Made by a program: the position numbers and the translations under genes. This document shows positions 17,519-25,465 of a stretch of DNA of 64,000 nt, piece by piece (the first letter of the stretch is position 1; each line of letters begins with the position of its first letter). This DNA comes from Rhodoblastus sphagnicola. GTDB lineage: Bacteria > Pseudomonadota > Alphaproteobacteria > Rhizobiales > Beijerinckiaceae. The stretch is taken from contig NZ_NHSJ01000040.1 in the NCBI RefSeq assembly GCF_002937075.1, forward strand, positions 1-64,000, written 5' to 3'. The notes beneath the pieces are model-generated. The model did no database searches. It had not been told where the DNA came from and saw only the letters and a list, made by a program, of their open reading frames with translations.

Positions 17519-18235
17519 TCACTGGGCGAAGAGCAGATCCTGTGGCCAGGTGCTTTGCGCATTGATCGCTTGCAACTGCTCGATGATTTCCGGACGAACC
17601 GTTTGCGGATCGACCCACCAGTCCTCGAAGGGAATGGGCAGCGGCGACACCGGCGGGAACAGCACGCCGACATCCTTGGCCACCGCTTGATAGCCGTGGG
17701 CCGAAAGGATCGCGCGGCTCTCGTCGCGGGCGCGCGTGTCGCCGGCGTAAACGTCTGTCTCGAAGGTGATGACCGAAAAACGCCATTGCGCGAGCGGCAG
17801 CAGCTTTAACACGCCGAGCGTGTTGATCGAGGGATCGATGTCGAGCTGAAGATAGTCGAGTTGGCGATCCTCGCCGAACCATTGCGGCAGCGCCTGCGCG
17901 TAGTCGATCGACAAGGCGTCCGCGATCACCAGCTTGCTGTCCGGACGGCAGCGCTTCCAGTGCGGAAAATGGCTGGCGTCGAGTTCCAGGGTTACGCCGG
18001 TCCAGCCGAACTCGCGATGGAGCAGGCAGGTGTTGTTGTTGTCGATCGGCACATGGCCGCCGACTTCGAGATAGCGTCCCTCGCGCAAACCGCCGAGCGC
18101 CATCAGGACGAAAATGTCCTGCCAGGCTTGGGAATGATTTCGCGACAGTTTTTCGGCACCGAGGAAGGGGCTGCGCAGATGCGGCCCCATTTCGGCGGTC
18201 CATTGCCAATCGCGTCTGAAGATGGAAGGTGTCAT
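17519..18235 (-). CDS. FkbM-like SAM-dependent methyltransferase
   Basis: The protein has 238 residues. Residues about 34-80 show SQAWQDIFVLMALGG, GRYLEVGGHVPIDNNNT and GWTGVTLELD, the usual start of FkbM-family methyltransferases. Next come a short acidic SAM-binding strand and LDYLQLDIDPSINT. These enzymes mostly O-methylate sugars and are frequent in O-antigen, capsule and flagellar glycan clusters. It lies 17 bases downstream of the C-methyltransferase gene and is cotranscribed with it. Substrate unknown; the deoxysugar of this operon or the glycan built from it is the likely target. Confidence 0.8.
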   Translation of the reverse strand: MTPSIFRRDWQWTAEMGPHLRSPFLGAEKLSRNHSQAWQDIFVLMALGGLREGRYLEVGGHVPIDNNNTCLLHREFGWTGVTLELDASHFPHWKRCRPDSKLVIADALSIDYAQALPQWFGEDRQLDYLQLDIDPSINTLGVLKLLPLAQWRFSVITFETDVYAGDTRARDESRAILSAHGYQAVAKDVGVLFPPVSPLPIPFEDWWVDPQTVRPEIIEQLQAINAQSTWPQDLLFAQ

Positions 18236-18252
18236 CGCACAAGTCTCCGACG

Positions 18253-19497
18253 CTAGACGATTTCAATGTCTGGAAAGGGGAAGATGAAGCGGCCGCCGCG
18301 ATTGCGGAATTCCTGCTCGCGACTCAGGATGTTTTCGCGGAAATGCCAGGGCAGGACGAGGAAGTAATCCGGCGCCATGGCCTGCGCTTCCACCTCGGAA
18401 ACGATGGGAATATGCGAACCCGGCGTCACGCAGCCGAACTTGTCGGGATTGACGTCCGCGATCGCCGGAATCTCGGCCGCGGTAAATCCACAATATTGCA
18501 AGGTGACATTGCCCTTGGTCGATGCGCCGTAGCCCAGCACTTTCCGACCCTGGCCGTTCAAGGCGAGAATCAGGCTGCGCAGGTCCTCGCGATGTTGGCG
18601 CGCGCGCGCGGCGAAGGCCTCATAGGGCTTCGGCGTGTTCAGCCCCATCCGCTCCTCTTGCCCGAGCATCCAGTCAATGACGGCGCGATTGACCCGGCAG
18701 GCTCCATTGGTCTTTTTCGCCACGGTGAGCGCGAAACTGCCGCCGTTGATGTCGTTCTGGGTGACGTCGACGACTTTCAGATCCGCCGCGTCCATGATCC
18801 TGACCATGGCGGCGAGGCTGTAATATTCGAGATGCTCGTGGCAGATCGTGTCGTAGGACGTCGCGCGCAGCATGGCCGGCAGATAGCTCTGCTCGAGATG
18901 CCAGACGCCGTCGTCGTGGAGGATCGACGCCACCTGGCGCGCGAAATCGACCGGGTCGGGCAAATCGTAGAACATGGCGATCGACGTCACGATGCGCGCC
19001 TGCCGGTCCGGCTCCACGGAGCGATAGGCTTGCGCCGAGAAGAAGTCGGGGACCAGCGCGATGTCGTCGGTGTAGAAGGCGCGAAACTTGGCTCCCGTCG
19101 GATCGATGCCGATCTTCCTCAAACCGGCGCGCGAATAGGATTTCAGGGTCGTGGCGTCGTTGCTGCCAATATCGACAACGACGTCGCCGGCATTGAGCGA
19201 GACCAGGGATTCGAGCGCGGCGACCTTGCGCTGAAGATGCCGGACCATCGACGCATTGAGGCCGGAGCGGTAGCCGTAATTGTCCCCGAACATCGCCTGA
19301 TCGTTGAAGTCGTGCGCGAGCTGGACCAAGCCGCTGTCGGCGCACCACACCAGTTGCAGGGGCGCGACTCCGACCGGGATTTCCGCTGATTTGGGAAACA
19401 CGCCGGTCAGAGCCTGCTCACCAAGATCGAGGACCGGAACCAGGTTGGCGCCGCCGCCAATGCGACACCGGCTGATCCTCTGGTAGAGCGCGTTCAT
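18253..19497 (-). CDS. Sugar C-methyltransferase (TylCIII/NovU-like)
   Basis: The protein has 414 residues with the three-part layout of NDP-sugar C-methyltransferases. The N-terminal part (1-65) has lost most Cys residues of the usual zinc-binding motif (CRIGGGANL replaces CRxCG). The central part has the SAM site VVVDIGSNDATTLKSY and the family signature CHEHLEYYS. The C-terminal domain has VLGYGASTKGNVTLQYCG. Enzymes of this family add a methyl group to C-3 of 4-keto-6-deoxy NDP-sugars; the gmd product is such a sugar. First gene of a five-gene minus-strand operon; the GCAAG motif lies 22-44 bases upstream. Confidence 0.85.
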   Translation of the reverse strand: MNALYQRISRCRIGGGANLVPVLDLGEQALTGVFPKSAEIPVGVAPLQLVWCADSGLVQLAHDFNDQAMFGDNYGYRSGLNASMVRHLQRKVAALESLVSLNAGDVVVDIGSNDATTLKSYSRAGLRKIGIDPTGAKFRAFYTDDIALVPDFFSAQAYRSVEPDRQARIVTSIAMFYDLPDPVDFARQVASILHDDGVWHLEQSYLPAMLRATSYDTICHEHLEYYSLAAMVRIMDAADLKVVDVTQNDINGGSFALTVAKKTNGACRVNRAVIDWMLGQEERMGLNTPKPYEAFAARARQHREDLRSLILALNGQGRKVLGYGASTKGNVTLQYCGFTAAEIPAIADVNPDKFGCVTPGSHIPIVSEVEAQAMAPDYFLVLPWHFRENILSREQEFRNRGGRFIFPFPDIEIV

Positions 19498-19518
19498 TCC
19501 TTATCCTTTGCTTTGCCT

Positions 19519-19541
19519 GCATCATCGCGGCGCAAACTTGC
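19519..19541 (-). promoter_or_regulatory. GCAAG-type flagellar upstream motif before the sugar operon
   Basis: On the minus strand this contains GCAAGTTTGCGCCGCGATG. It differs by one base in 23 from the element before fliF, and the flanks are also alike. It suggests that the sugar operon is controlled with flagellar genes. Confidence 0.65.
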
Positions 19542-19583
19542 GCGAGGGTATCGCGCGTCGACAACGCCGGCGCCGCCGCGCGT

Positions 19584-22028
19584 TCAAACCAACGCGGGTT
19601 CGACCTCGACGCAAAACGCCTGTGGCTGTTCGCCCGCGACGAACCGCCGCCACATCTGGCGATAGGCGGATTCCAGCGTCGCCGTGAATTTCGGGCCGTC
19701 GCTGAACGGCGCGGCCTCGAAAGCCGGCCTCAAGGCATGGCGCATCTCGCGCAGCTTTTCCGGGTCCGCGACCAGTTCGAGCGCGCGCGCGACATATTCG
19801 TCCTTCGAGCGCACCGCGAGATGGTCGAAGCCCATGGAGCCGAGGAAGCCCAAGGTCTGGCGCGAGGCGAGCTTTTCGCCGGGCAAGGTCACGACCGGAA
19901 CGCCCATCCACATCGCCTCGCAACTCGTCGTCGCCCCGCCGAACGGGAAGGGATCGAGCGCGACGTCAAGATCGTTGTATTCGTCCATCATGTCCGGATA
20001 GGGCGACGGCCCGCGCAGGTCGACGCGTTCCGGCGCGACGCCAAAGCGACGGAAAGACTCATGGACACGCTCGCGAACGCTCTCCACCGCCATGCTCTTC
20101 CACTTGAGCACCAGCCGCGCGTCGGGACGGGCTTCCAGGATTTTCGCCCACAGTTCGATGACGCCCGGACGCAATTTGGAAATATTGTTGAAACTGCCGA
20201 AGGTCGGATATCCGTTCTTGAGCATCGGCGGATCGACCACGACTTTTTCCACGGCGAGCGGCCGGTAGCAGAAACGTCCGTAAGGCAGGCGCACCACCGA
20301 TTCGGTGTACCAATGGTCGGTTCCCGGCGGCGCCGAAATTGAATCGAGGATGATGTAGTCGATCGTTTTCACGCCGGTCGTGCCGAGATAGCCGATCCAG
20401 CTCGCCTGGATCGGCGCGGGCTTGTAGGCGAACAGCGGCAGGCGCGTGTAATTGGTGTGGCCGGCAAGATCCACGAGAATGTCGATTTCGTCGGCCCGGA
20501 TCATTTCCGCCGCCTCTTCTTCGGTCGCGCCGAAGATTTCGCGCCAGTGATCGGAGTGCTTTATGATCTCCTCGGTGTAGAAATCCACCAGCGGGCGATT
20601 GCTGTAACAATAGATTTCAACCTTGTCGCGGTCATGCGCCTCGAGGCTGTTCAAGACGAAATAGCCGACCGGATGGGCGCTGAAATCGCCCGAGACATAG
20701 CCGATGCGCAGCCGCCGCTCCGGCGAAAGGTCGCGCGGCGGCAGAGGCGCCGGCTGCACCCGATCCATCACCACGCCGAAAGCCCGCGCGGTGGCGAGGA
20801 GATCGTCGTTGCCATAGACATCGCTGTACTGCATCGCCAGAAGCTTGTTGCAGTGGGCGGCGTAATATTGCGGGTCGATGTCGAGCGCGCGGCCATACGA
20901 AGCGATGGCGTCTTCGGTCAACCCTTCGTCGAGAAGCGCGACGCCCAGATTGTTATGCGTGCCGACGTGATTGGGATTGATCTCGAGCGCCCTGGCGAAG
21001 CTGCGAATGGCCTGATCGAGTCGCGTGGCCGTGGTGAGCGTGGTGCCGAGATTGAAATGGCCATCGGCTTGCGTGGAGCTCTCGGAAAGATCGATGGCGC
21101 GGTCGAACGCCTCGATCGACTCATCGAGCCGGTCGAGTTGCATCAGCGTCGCGCCGAGATTGTTTTGCGCTTCCAGGCAGTCCGGCTGGAGCGCGACGGC
21201 GCGCTCAAGGTGAACCAACGCTTTATCATGTTGGCTTAACGCCGCGAGACCCGCGGCGAGGTTCACGAGCGCCTGGGGGAAGTCGGGCTGGCAAGCCAGG
21301 GCCTGCGAGGCCGCCGCGATCGCCTCCTCGATGTGCCGTGACATCAGCAGGGCGATGCTCCGGCTGTTATGGGCCTCGGCATATTGCGGCCGCGCCGCCA
21401 GGGCGCGGTCAAGGACGCTCACGGATTCGTCGTACTTGCCGCGCAGACGCAAAATATTGCCGAACGTATTGCAGGCTTCGGGACAATCCGGCGCGATCTC
21501 CAGCGCGCGCCGGCAACTCGCTTCGGACGCATCGAAATCGCATTTGTCATAGAAGGCTTTGGCGAGATTGGCGTGGGCGTCGGCGTAACTCGGCCGCAAG
21601 TCGGTCGCGCGTTGATAGGAGGCGATCGCCTCATCGCGGCATCCGAGTTTCAGTTGGATGTTGCCCAAGGCGTTGTAGGCCTCGGGATAATCGGAGCGCA
21701 ACGCCAGGGCGCGATAGACCGCCGCCAGGGCTTCATGCGGCCGGTCGCGGGCGAGCAGGACCAGCCCATGATTGTTGTGAAAGGTCGGATCGTCACGCTG
21801 GCCGATGGCTTCGGTCAGGAAGACTTCGGCGAGGTCGGGACGCCCCACGATATAACAAAGCACGCCCATGCCATGAAGCGCGTCGGCGTGTGTCGGGTTG
21901 ACTCCGAGGATGCCGCGATAGAGCTGTTCCGCGGTGTCGAGGTCACCCTCCTGATGAGCCTTGGCGGCGAGAAAGAAGCTTTGCCGCACCACTTCATCAG
22001 GCGACATCGGCGGGAGTGCAAAACTCAT
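19584..22028 (-). CDS. SPINDLY/OGT-type TPR glycosyltransferase (GT41-like)
   Basis: The protein has 814 residues from MSFALPPMSP. Residues about 15-420 are eleven or so TPRs, with recurring patterns such as YRGILGVNPTHADALHGMG. Residues about 440-790 form an O-GlcNAc-transferase catalytic region: RLRIGYVSGDFSAHPVGYF, AGHTNYTRLPLFAYKPAPIQ, and PFPFGGATTSCEAMWMG near the C-terminus. Family members attach a sugar to Ser/Thr of proteins. It lies 106 bases after a flagellin gene on the same strand, so flagellin is the likely acceptor. The frame opens 31 codons earlier, but the Met chosen lies close to a TTTC-rich leader and gives a normal start. Confidence 0.88.
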   Translation of the reverse strand: MSFALPPMSPDEVVRQSFFLAAKAHQEGDLDTAEQLYRGILGVNPTHADALHGMGVLCYIVGRPDLAEVFLTEAIGQRDDPTFHNNHGLVLLARDRPHEALAAVYRALALRSDYPEAYNALGNIQLKLGCRDEAIASYQRATDLRPSYADAHANLAKAFYDKCDFDASEASCRRALEIAPDCPEACNTFGNILRLRGKYDESVSVLDRALAARPQYAEAHNSRSIALLMSRHIEEAIAAASQALACQPDFPQALVNLAAGLAALSQHDKALVHLERAVALQPDCLEAQNNLGATLMQLDRLDESIEAFDRAIDLSESSTQADGHFNLGTTLTTATRLDQAIRSFARALEINPNHVGTHNNLGVALLDEGLTEDAIASYGRALDIDPQYYAAHCNKLLAMQYSDVYGNDDLLATARAFGVVMDRVQPAPLPPRDLSPERRLRIGYVSGDFSAHPVGYFVLNSLEAHDRDKVEIYCYSNRPLVDFYTEEIIKHSDHWREIFGATEEEAAEMIRADEIDILVDLAGHTNYTRLPLFAYKPAPIQASWIGYLGTTGVKTIDYIILDSISAPPGTDHWYTESVVRLPYGRFCYRPLAVEKVVVDPPMLKNGYPTFGSFNNISKLRPGVIELWAKILEARPDARLVLKWKSMAVESVRERVHESFRRFGVAPERVDLRGPSPYPDMMDEYNDLDVALDPFPFGGATTSCEAMWMGVPVVTLPGEKLASRQTLGFLGSMGFDHLAVRSKDEYVARALELVADPEKLREMRHALRPAFEAAPFSDGPKFTATLESAYRQMWRRFVAGEQPQAFCVEVEPALV

Positions 22029-22082
22029 TTCAATTTCCTTCACCAAACCGCTTGTCTTGACCAAATCCACGACTCCCCTTAC

Positions 22083-22098
22083 GTGCGGCCGGCCGCAC
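22083..22098. terminator. GC-rich hairpin between a flagellin and the OGT-like gene
   Basis: GTGCGGCCGGCCGCAC is a perfect 16-base palindrome 36 bases after the flagellin stop. It has no T-run and may act as a transcript 3'-end stabiliser or partial terminator. Confidence 0.45.
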
Positions 22099-22134
22099 CG
22101 AAAGGATTGGCCGCGCCGCAACGAGAAGAAAACC

Positions 22135-23091
22135 TTACTGGAACAGTTTGAGGATCATCTGGCTCGACTGATTCGCGATCGAGAGCGACTGCACGCCGAG
22201 TTGTTGCTGGGTCTGCAGCGCTTGCAGACGGGTCGAGACCTGATTCATGTCGGCGTCGACCAGGGCCGCGACGCCGTTGCTCAGGCTGATCGTCATGGCC
22301 GAAATGAACGTTTGCTGAGTTGTGATCTGATCCTGCGCCGAACCGATCGTCGAAGCGGCGTTTTCGAGCTGGGTGATGGTGTTGTTCACCGACGCCAGCA
22401 TGTTGGCGAGATTGGTTACGGCGGAGCCAGTGGCGCCCGTGACGTTGATGAGGCCGACGGTTTGGCCTGCGCCCGTCGCGCCGAGGACGGAATAGGAGTA
22501 GCCGGCGCCGGTCGAACCCAGGATGCCGCCGGTCGCGGTCTGCACGGAGGTCGCGGCGCTGCCGTTGGTGTAGAAGCTCACGCCGCTTAAGTTCATTGTG
22601 ATGAAGCCGACGCCGCCGTTATTGGTGTAGGCGCCGACAAGATTGACGGTGGTCTGGAAACCGGCCGTTGAATTGTTCACCGTGCCGTTCAGCCAGTTCT
22701 GACCGTTATACGCCGAACCTGAGGCGATCTGGAGCAGAGAGTTCTGCTGGGCCGTGATGTCGGACTGAATCTGCGTCAGGTTGGCGCCAGGATTCTGGGC
22801 TGCGACCAGGTCGTTCTTGATGGTGTTGACGACCGAAATCGCCTGGTTGATCGCGCTGTTGAAGGTGCTGAGCATGGAGGCGCTCCCCTTCAACGCCGCA
22901 GTCACGGCGCCCAGCGCGCCATTGTCCGAGCTCATCGTTTGCGCGATCGACCAGTAGGACGCATTGTCGGATGCGTTCTGGATGGTCAGACCCGTCGACA
23001 ATTGTGTTTGGGTCTGCGCCAGAGACTGCTGCGTCATGGTGAGATTCTGCAGCGCAGTGAGCGCGGAGGCGTTATTTAGCAAATATGACAT
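22135..23091 (-). CDS. Flagellin, paralogue 1
   Basis: The protein has 318 residues. The conserved N-terminal coiled D0/D1 region (about 1-135, with ALTALQNL, LSTGLTIQNASDNASYWSIA and NLTQIQSDI) and the C-terminal D0/D1 region (about 235-318, ending in SLSIANQSSQMILKLFQ) flank a short central variable part (145-235) rich in Thr, Ser, Gly and Asn. That part has many Ser/Thr that could be glycosylated. About 319 residues is short for flagellins but usual in rhizobia. It is a tandem paralogue of the gene at 23402 and has a 310-base upstream gap. FlaF and FlbT encoded at 55 kb probably control its synthesis. Confidence 0.95.
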   Translation of the reverse strand: MSYLLNNASALTALQNLTMTQQSLAQTQTQLSTGLTIQNASDNASYWSIAQTMSSDNGALGAVTAALKGSASMLSTFNSAINQAISVVNTIKNDLVAAQNPGANLTQIQSDITAQQNSLLQIASGSAYNGQNWLNGTVNNSTAGFQTTVNLVGAYTNNGGVGFITMNLSGVSFYTNGSAATSVQTATGGILGSTGAGYSYSVLGATGAGQTVGLINVTGATGSAVTNLANMLASVNNTITQLENAASTIGSAQDQITTQQTFISAMTISLSNGVAALVDADMNQVSTRLQALQTQQQLGVQSLSIANQSSQMILKLFQ

Positions 23092-23401
23092 GGCGGTTCG
23101 ATCCCAAGGCTATGCGGATTTGCACTGGGAACGTTCCGGGGCCTTCGAGCGCGCAGAAAGCCGGCGCGACTTCGTCTGACCTGACGCCGCTTGCCTCGAT
23201 GCCTTTCTTTCGAAATGCGATGCGATGCAAGGTTGGCGACATCCGGAGTCTCCCACTGGCGCGATTCCCGAAAACAGACGCGAATCGCGTCGGACGCTGA
23301 GGCCCGTGAGAATCGTTTAACCATGCCAAGCTGGATCGAGGCTGAAATGCCAACGGCCGCGCTCTTTCGAGCGCGGCCGCCAAAGTTTGTTTTTGGACCG
23401 A
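23092..23401. other. 310-base intergenic region between the two flagellin genes
   Basis: The region should hold the promoter and leader of the downstream flagellin. No gene is supported. It contains the hairpin at 23355-23378 after the upstream flagellin. A sequence GCAAGCGGCGTCAGGTCAGA (minus strand, around 23180) resembles the GCAAG motif only weakly. Confidence 0.4.
23355..23378 (-). terminator. Hairpin after flagellin 2
   Basis: GGCCGCGCTC and GAGCGCGGCC pair with a four-base loop, 23 bases after the stop codon. It ends the flagellin transcript or stabilises its 3' end; the following T content is low. Confidence 0.6.
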
Positions 23402-24361
23402 TTACTGGAACAGCTTGAGGATCATCGAGCTGGACTGGTTCGCGATCGACAGCGACTGCACGCCGAGCTGCTGCTGGGTCTGCAGCGCCTGGAGGCGGGT
23501 CGAGACCTGGTTCATGTCGGCGTCGACGAGCGAGGCGACGCCGTTCGACAGGTTGGTCGACATGGTCGAAACGAAGGTCTGCTGCGTGGCGATCTGCTCC
23601 TGGGCGGCGCCGACCGTCGAAGCTGCGTTTTCGAGCTGGTTGATGGTGTTGTTCACCGACGCCAGCATGTTGGTGAGATTGGTTACCGACGTGCCGGTTG
23701 CGCCCTGGACGTTGATGAGGCCGACGGTTTGGCCCGTGCCCGTCGCGCCGAGGACGGAATAGGAGTAGCCGGTGCTGGTGGCGCCCAGGATGCCGCCGGT
23801 TGCGGTCTGCACGGAGGTCGCCGCGGAACCCGTGGTGAACAGCGAGACCTTGGTCGCGTCGATCGAAATGGTCGAAACGCCGCCATTGTTGGTGTAGGCG
23901 CCCACGAGGCTCGAAGCGGAGCCCATGAAGCCGGCCGTCGAACCGTTGACGGTGCCGTTAAGCCAGTTTTGGCCGTTGAAGGTGCCGCCGGTGGCGATCT
24001 GCAACAGCGAGTTCTGCTGGGCGAGAATGTCTCCCTGGATCTGGGTGAGGTTGGCGCCGGGGTTCTGGGCCGCAACGAGATCGTTCTTGATCAGGTTGAC
24101 GACCGAGATCGCCTGGTTAATCGCCGAGTTGAAGGTCGACAGCATCGAGCTGCTGACCTTCAGCGCCGAAGAAACAGCGCCCAGCGCGCCATTGTCCGAG
24201 TTCATGGTCTGAGCGATCGACCAGTAGGAGGCGTTGTCGGAGGCGTTGGCGACCGACAGGCCGGTCGAAAGTGTTTGCTGCGTGGCGGCGAGGGCATTCT
24301 GAGTCTGGGTCAGGCTCTGGAGCGCGGTCAGAGCGGTGGCGTTAGTAAGAAGGTACGTCAT
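23402..24361 (-). CDS. Flagellin, paralogue 2
   Basis: The protein has 319 residues from MTYLLTNATA. Both ends are almost the same as in the flagellin at 22135 (LSTGLSVANASDNASYWSIA; ending SLSIANQSSSMILKLFQ), while residues 145-205 differ most, so the pair arose by duplication. The central domain is short and Ser/Thr/Gly-rich. An upstream in-frame extension of 26 codons is rejected, since flagellins start at this Met. The GCAAG motif lies about 120 bases upstream and the leader is long, which would suit post-transcriptional control by FlbT. Confidence 0.95.
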   Translation of the reverse strand: MTYLLTNATALTALQSLTQTQNALAATQQTLSTGLSVANASDNASYWSIAQTMNSDNGALGAVSSALKVSSSMLSTFNSAINQAISVVNLIKNDLVAAQNPGANLTQIQGDILAQQNSLLQIATGGTFNGQNWLNGTVNGSTAGFMGSASSLVGAYTNNGGVSTISIDATKVSLFTTGSAATSVQTATGGILGATSTGYSYSVLGATGTGQTVGLINVQGATGTSVTNLTNMLASVNNTINQLENAASTVGAAQEQIATQQTFVSTMSTNLSNGVASLVDADMNQVSTRLQALQTQQQLGVQSLSIANQSSSMILKLFQ

Positions 24362-24481
24362 TTTGGACTGTTCCTGTCGGATGTTGAAATCGTGTTGAGG
24401 AACATCCCGGGCTGACCGGAACAACGGAGGCGGCTTCATGCCTTCGAGTTCGTCGCGAACTCAACCCGTTGTGCATGAGTT

Positions 24482-24505
24482 GCAACCTAGCCGCGAAAAC
24501 TTGCC
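24482..24505 (-). promoter_or_regulatory. GCAAG-type flagellar upstream motif before flagellin 2
   Basis: On the minus strand this contains GCAAGTTTTCGCGGCTAG followed by GTTGC. It is nearly the same as the element before flgJ (GTAAGTTTACGCGGCTAGAT) and related to that before flgB. Confidence 0.6.
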
Positions 24506-24581
24506 AACGGGTTAACCCGGCGCAGGTTTGCCGCTCACAGCGAGCCGCTCTTGGCAATGGACCTGGAGAAAATGATTTGCA

Positions 24582-24656
24582 TCAAATCGGCGCCAATCGA
24601 CGCCTGGTGGATTGGCGTCAAATCGGCGCCGGCGGGACTTGTATCAAATCGGCGCC
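24582..24656. repeat. Three direct copies of TCAAATCGGCGCC
   Basis: Perfect 13-base copies are at 24582-24594, 24618-24630 and 24644-24656, with start spacings of 36 and 26 bases. The part GGCGCC is palindromic. The cluster lies about 220-295 bases upstream of flagellin 2 and just after fliP. It may bind a regulator. Confidence 0.7.
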
Positions 24657-24691
24657 TCGCGCCGGTCAACAACGTCCGCTTGGCGCGCGAA

Positions 24692-25465
24692 TCAATTCAC
24701 GGAGCGCACGAGGCTGCCAATCAGCATGTTCCAGCCGTCGATCAGCACGAAGAACAGCAGTTTCATCGGCAGGGAAATCATCGAGGGCGGCAGCATCATC
24801 ATGCCCATGGACATGGTCAGCGTCGCCACGATCATGTCGATGATCAGGAACGGCAGGATGATCAGGAAACCCATTTCGAAACCGCGCCGCAGCTCCGAGA
24901 TCATGAAGGCGGGAATCAGCACGCGCAGGTCGGCCTTGCCGCGATCCGCGATCTCGAACGAGCCTTTCGAGAGATCCTCGAACATGCGCAGATCCTTCTC
25001 GCGCGTCTGGTTCGCCATGAACTGACGAAACGGCTCGACGATTTTCGGAAGGGCCTGCTCCTCCGTGATCTGATTGTCCATCATCGGCTTCACGCCGTCC
25101 TTCCAGGCCTTGTCGAAGGTCGGCGCCATCACGAAGAAGGTCATGAACAGCGCAAGGCTGATCAGCACCAGATTGGCGGGCGCGCTCTGCAAGCCGAGCC
25201 CTGAGCGCAGGAAGGACAGAGCGACGGCGAAGCGGGTGAAGCTCGTCACCATCATCAAAAGGCCCGGCGCCAGCGACAGCACCGTGAGCAGGGCGATCAT
25301 CTGGATGATTCGCCCGCTGGCCATGCCCCCGACGGAATTCAGCGCGGAAGCGAGGTCGCTCGACGGCGGCGCGGCGGTGGCCGGCGCCGCGCCCGTCGCG
25401 GCGAGAGCGGCGGGAGCGAGCAAAACCAGAAGGATGACGACAAGCGGCAGGATACGGCGAATCAT
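24692..25465 (-). CDS. fliP: Flagellar export gate protein FliP
   Basis: The protein has 257 residues. There is a cleavable signal peptide (1-23, ending AALAA), as is usual for FliP, then four membrane helices. Family motifs include ILLTVLSLAPGLLMMVTSFTRF (shown in part: LSLAPGLLMMVTSFTRF), the conserved segment FLIILPFLIIDMIVA and SMGMMMLPP. It forms the export gate with FliQ and FliR, encoded near 51-54 kb. Last gene of flgB-to-fliP; its ATG overlaps the fliL stop by four bases. No fliO was found next to it. Confidence 0.96.
   Translation of the reverse strand: MIRRILPLVVILLVLLAPAALAATGAAPATAAPPSSDLASALNSVGGMASGRIIQMIALLTVLSLAPGLLMMVTSFTRFAVALSFLRSGLGLQSAPANLVLISLALFMTFFVMAPTFDKAWKDGVKPMMDNQITEEQALPKIVEPFRQFMANQTREKDLRMFEDLSKGSFEIADRGKADLRVLIPAFMISELRRGFEMGFLIILPFLIIDMIVATLTMSMGMMMLPPSMISLPMKLLFFVLIDGWNMLIGSLVRSVN

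Larger units (their letters stand above)
24362..24691. other. 330-base region between fliP and flagellin 2
   Basis: This should hold the flagellin promoter. It contains the GCAAG motif (24482-24505), a GTTAAC site near 24510 and three direct repeats of TCAAATCGGCGCC (24582-24656). A short open frame across the repeats reads KSAP twice and is not considered a gene. Confidence 0.5.

Noticed and set aside
24482-24505. Possible sigma-54 promoter (GG and GC bases) before flagellin 2
   Set aside because: The distance between GG and GC does not fit the -24/-12 spacing, and no rpoN activator is near.
24551-25204. Open frame over the TCAAATCGGCGCC repeats with KSAP repeats
   Set aside because: It runs antisense into fliP, and the KSAP units arise from the DNA repeat; no ribosome site or homology is seen.
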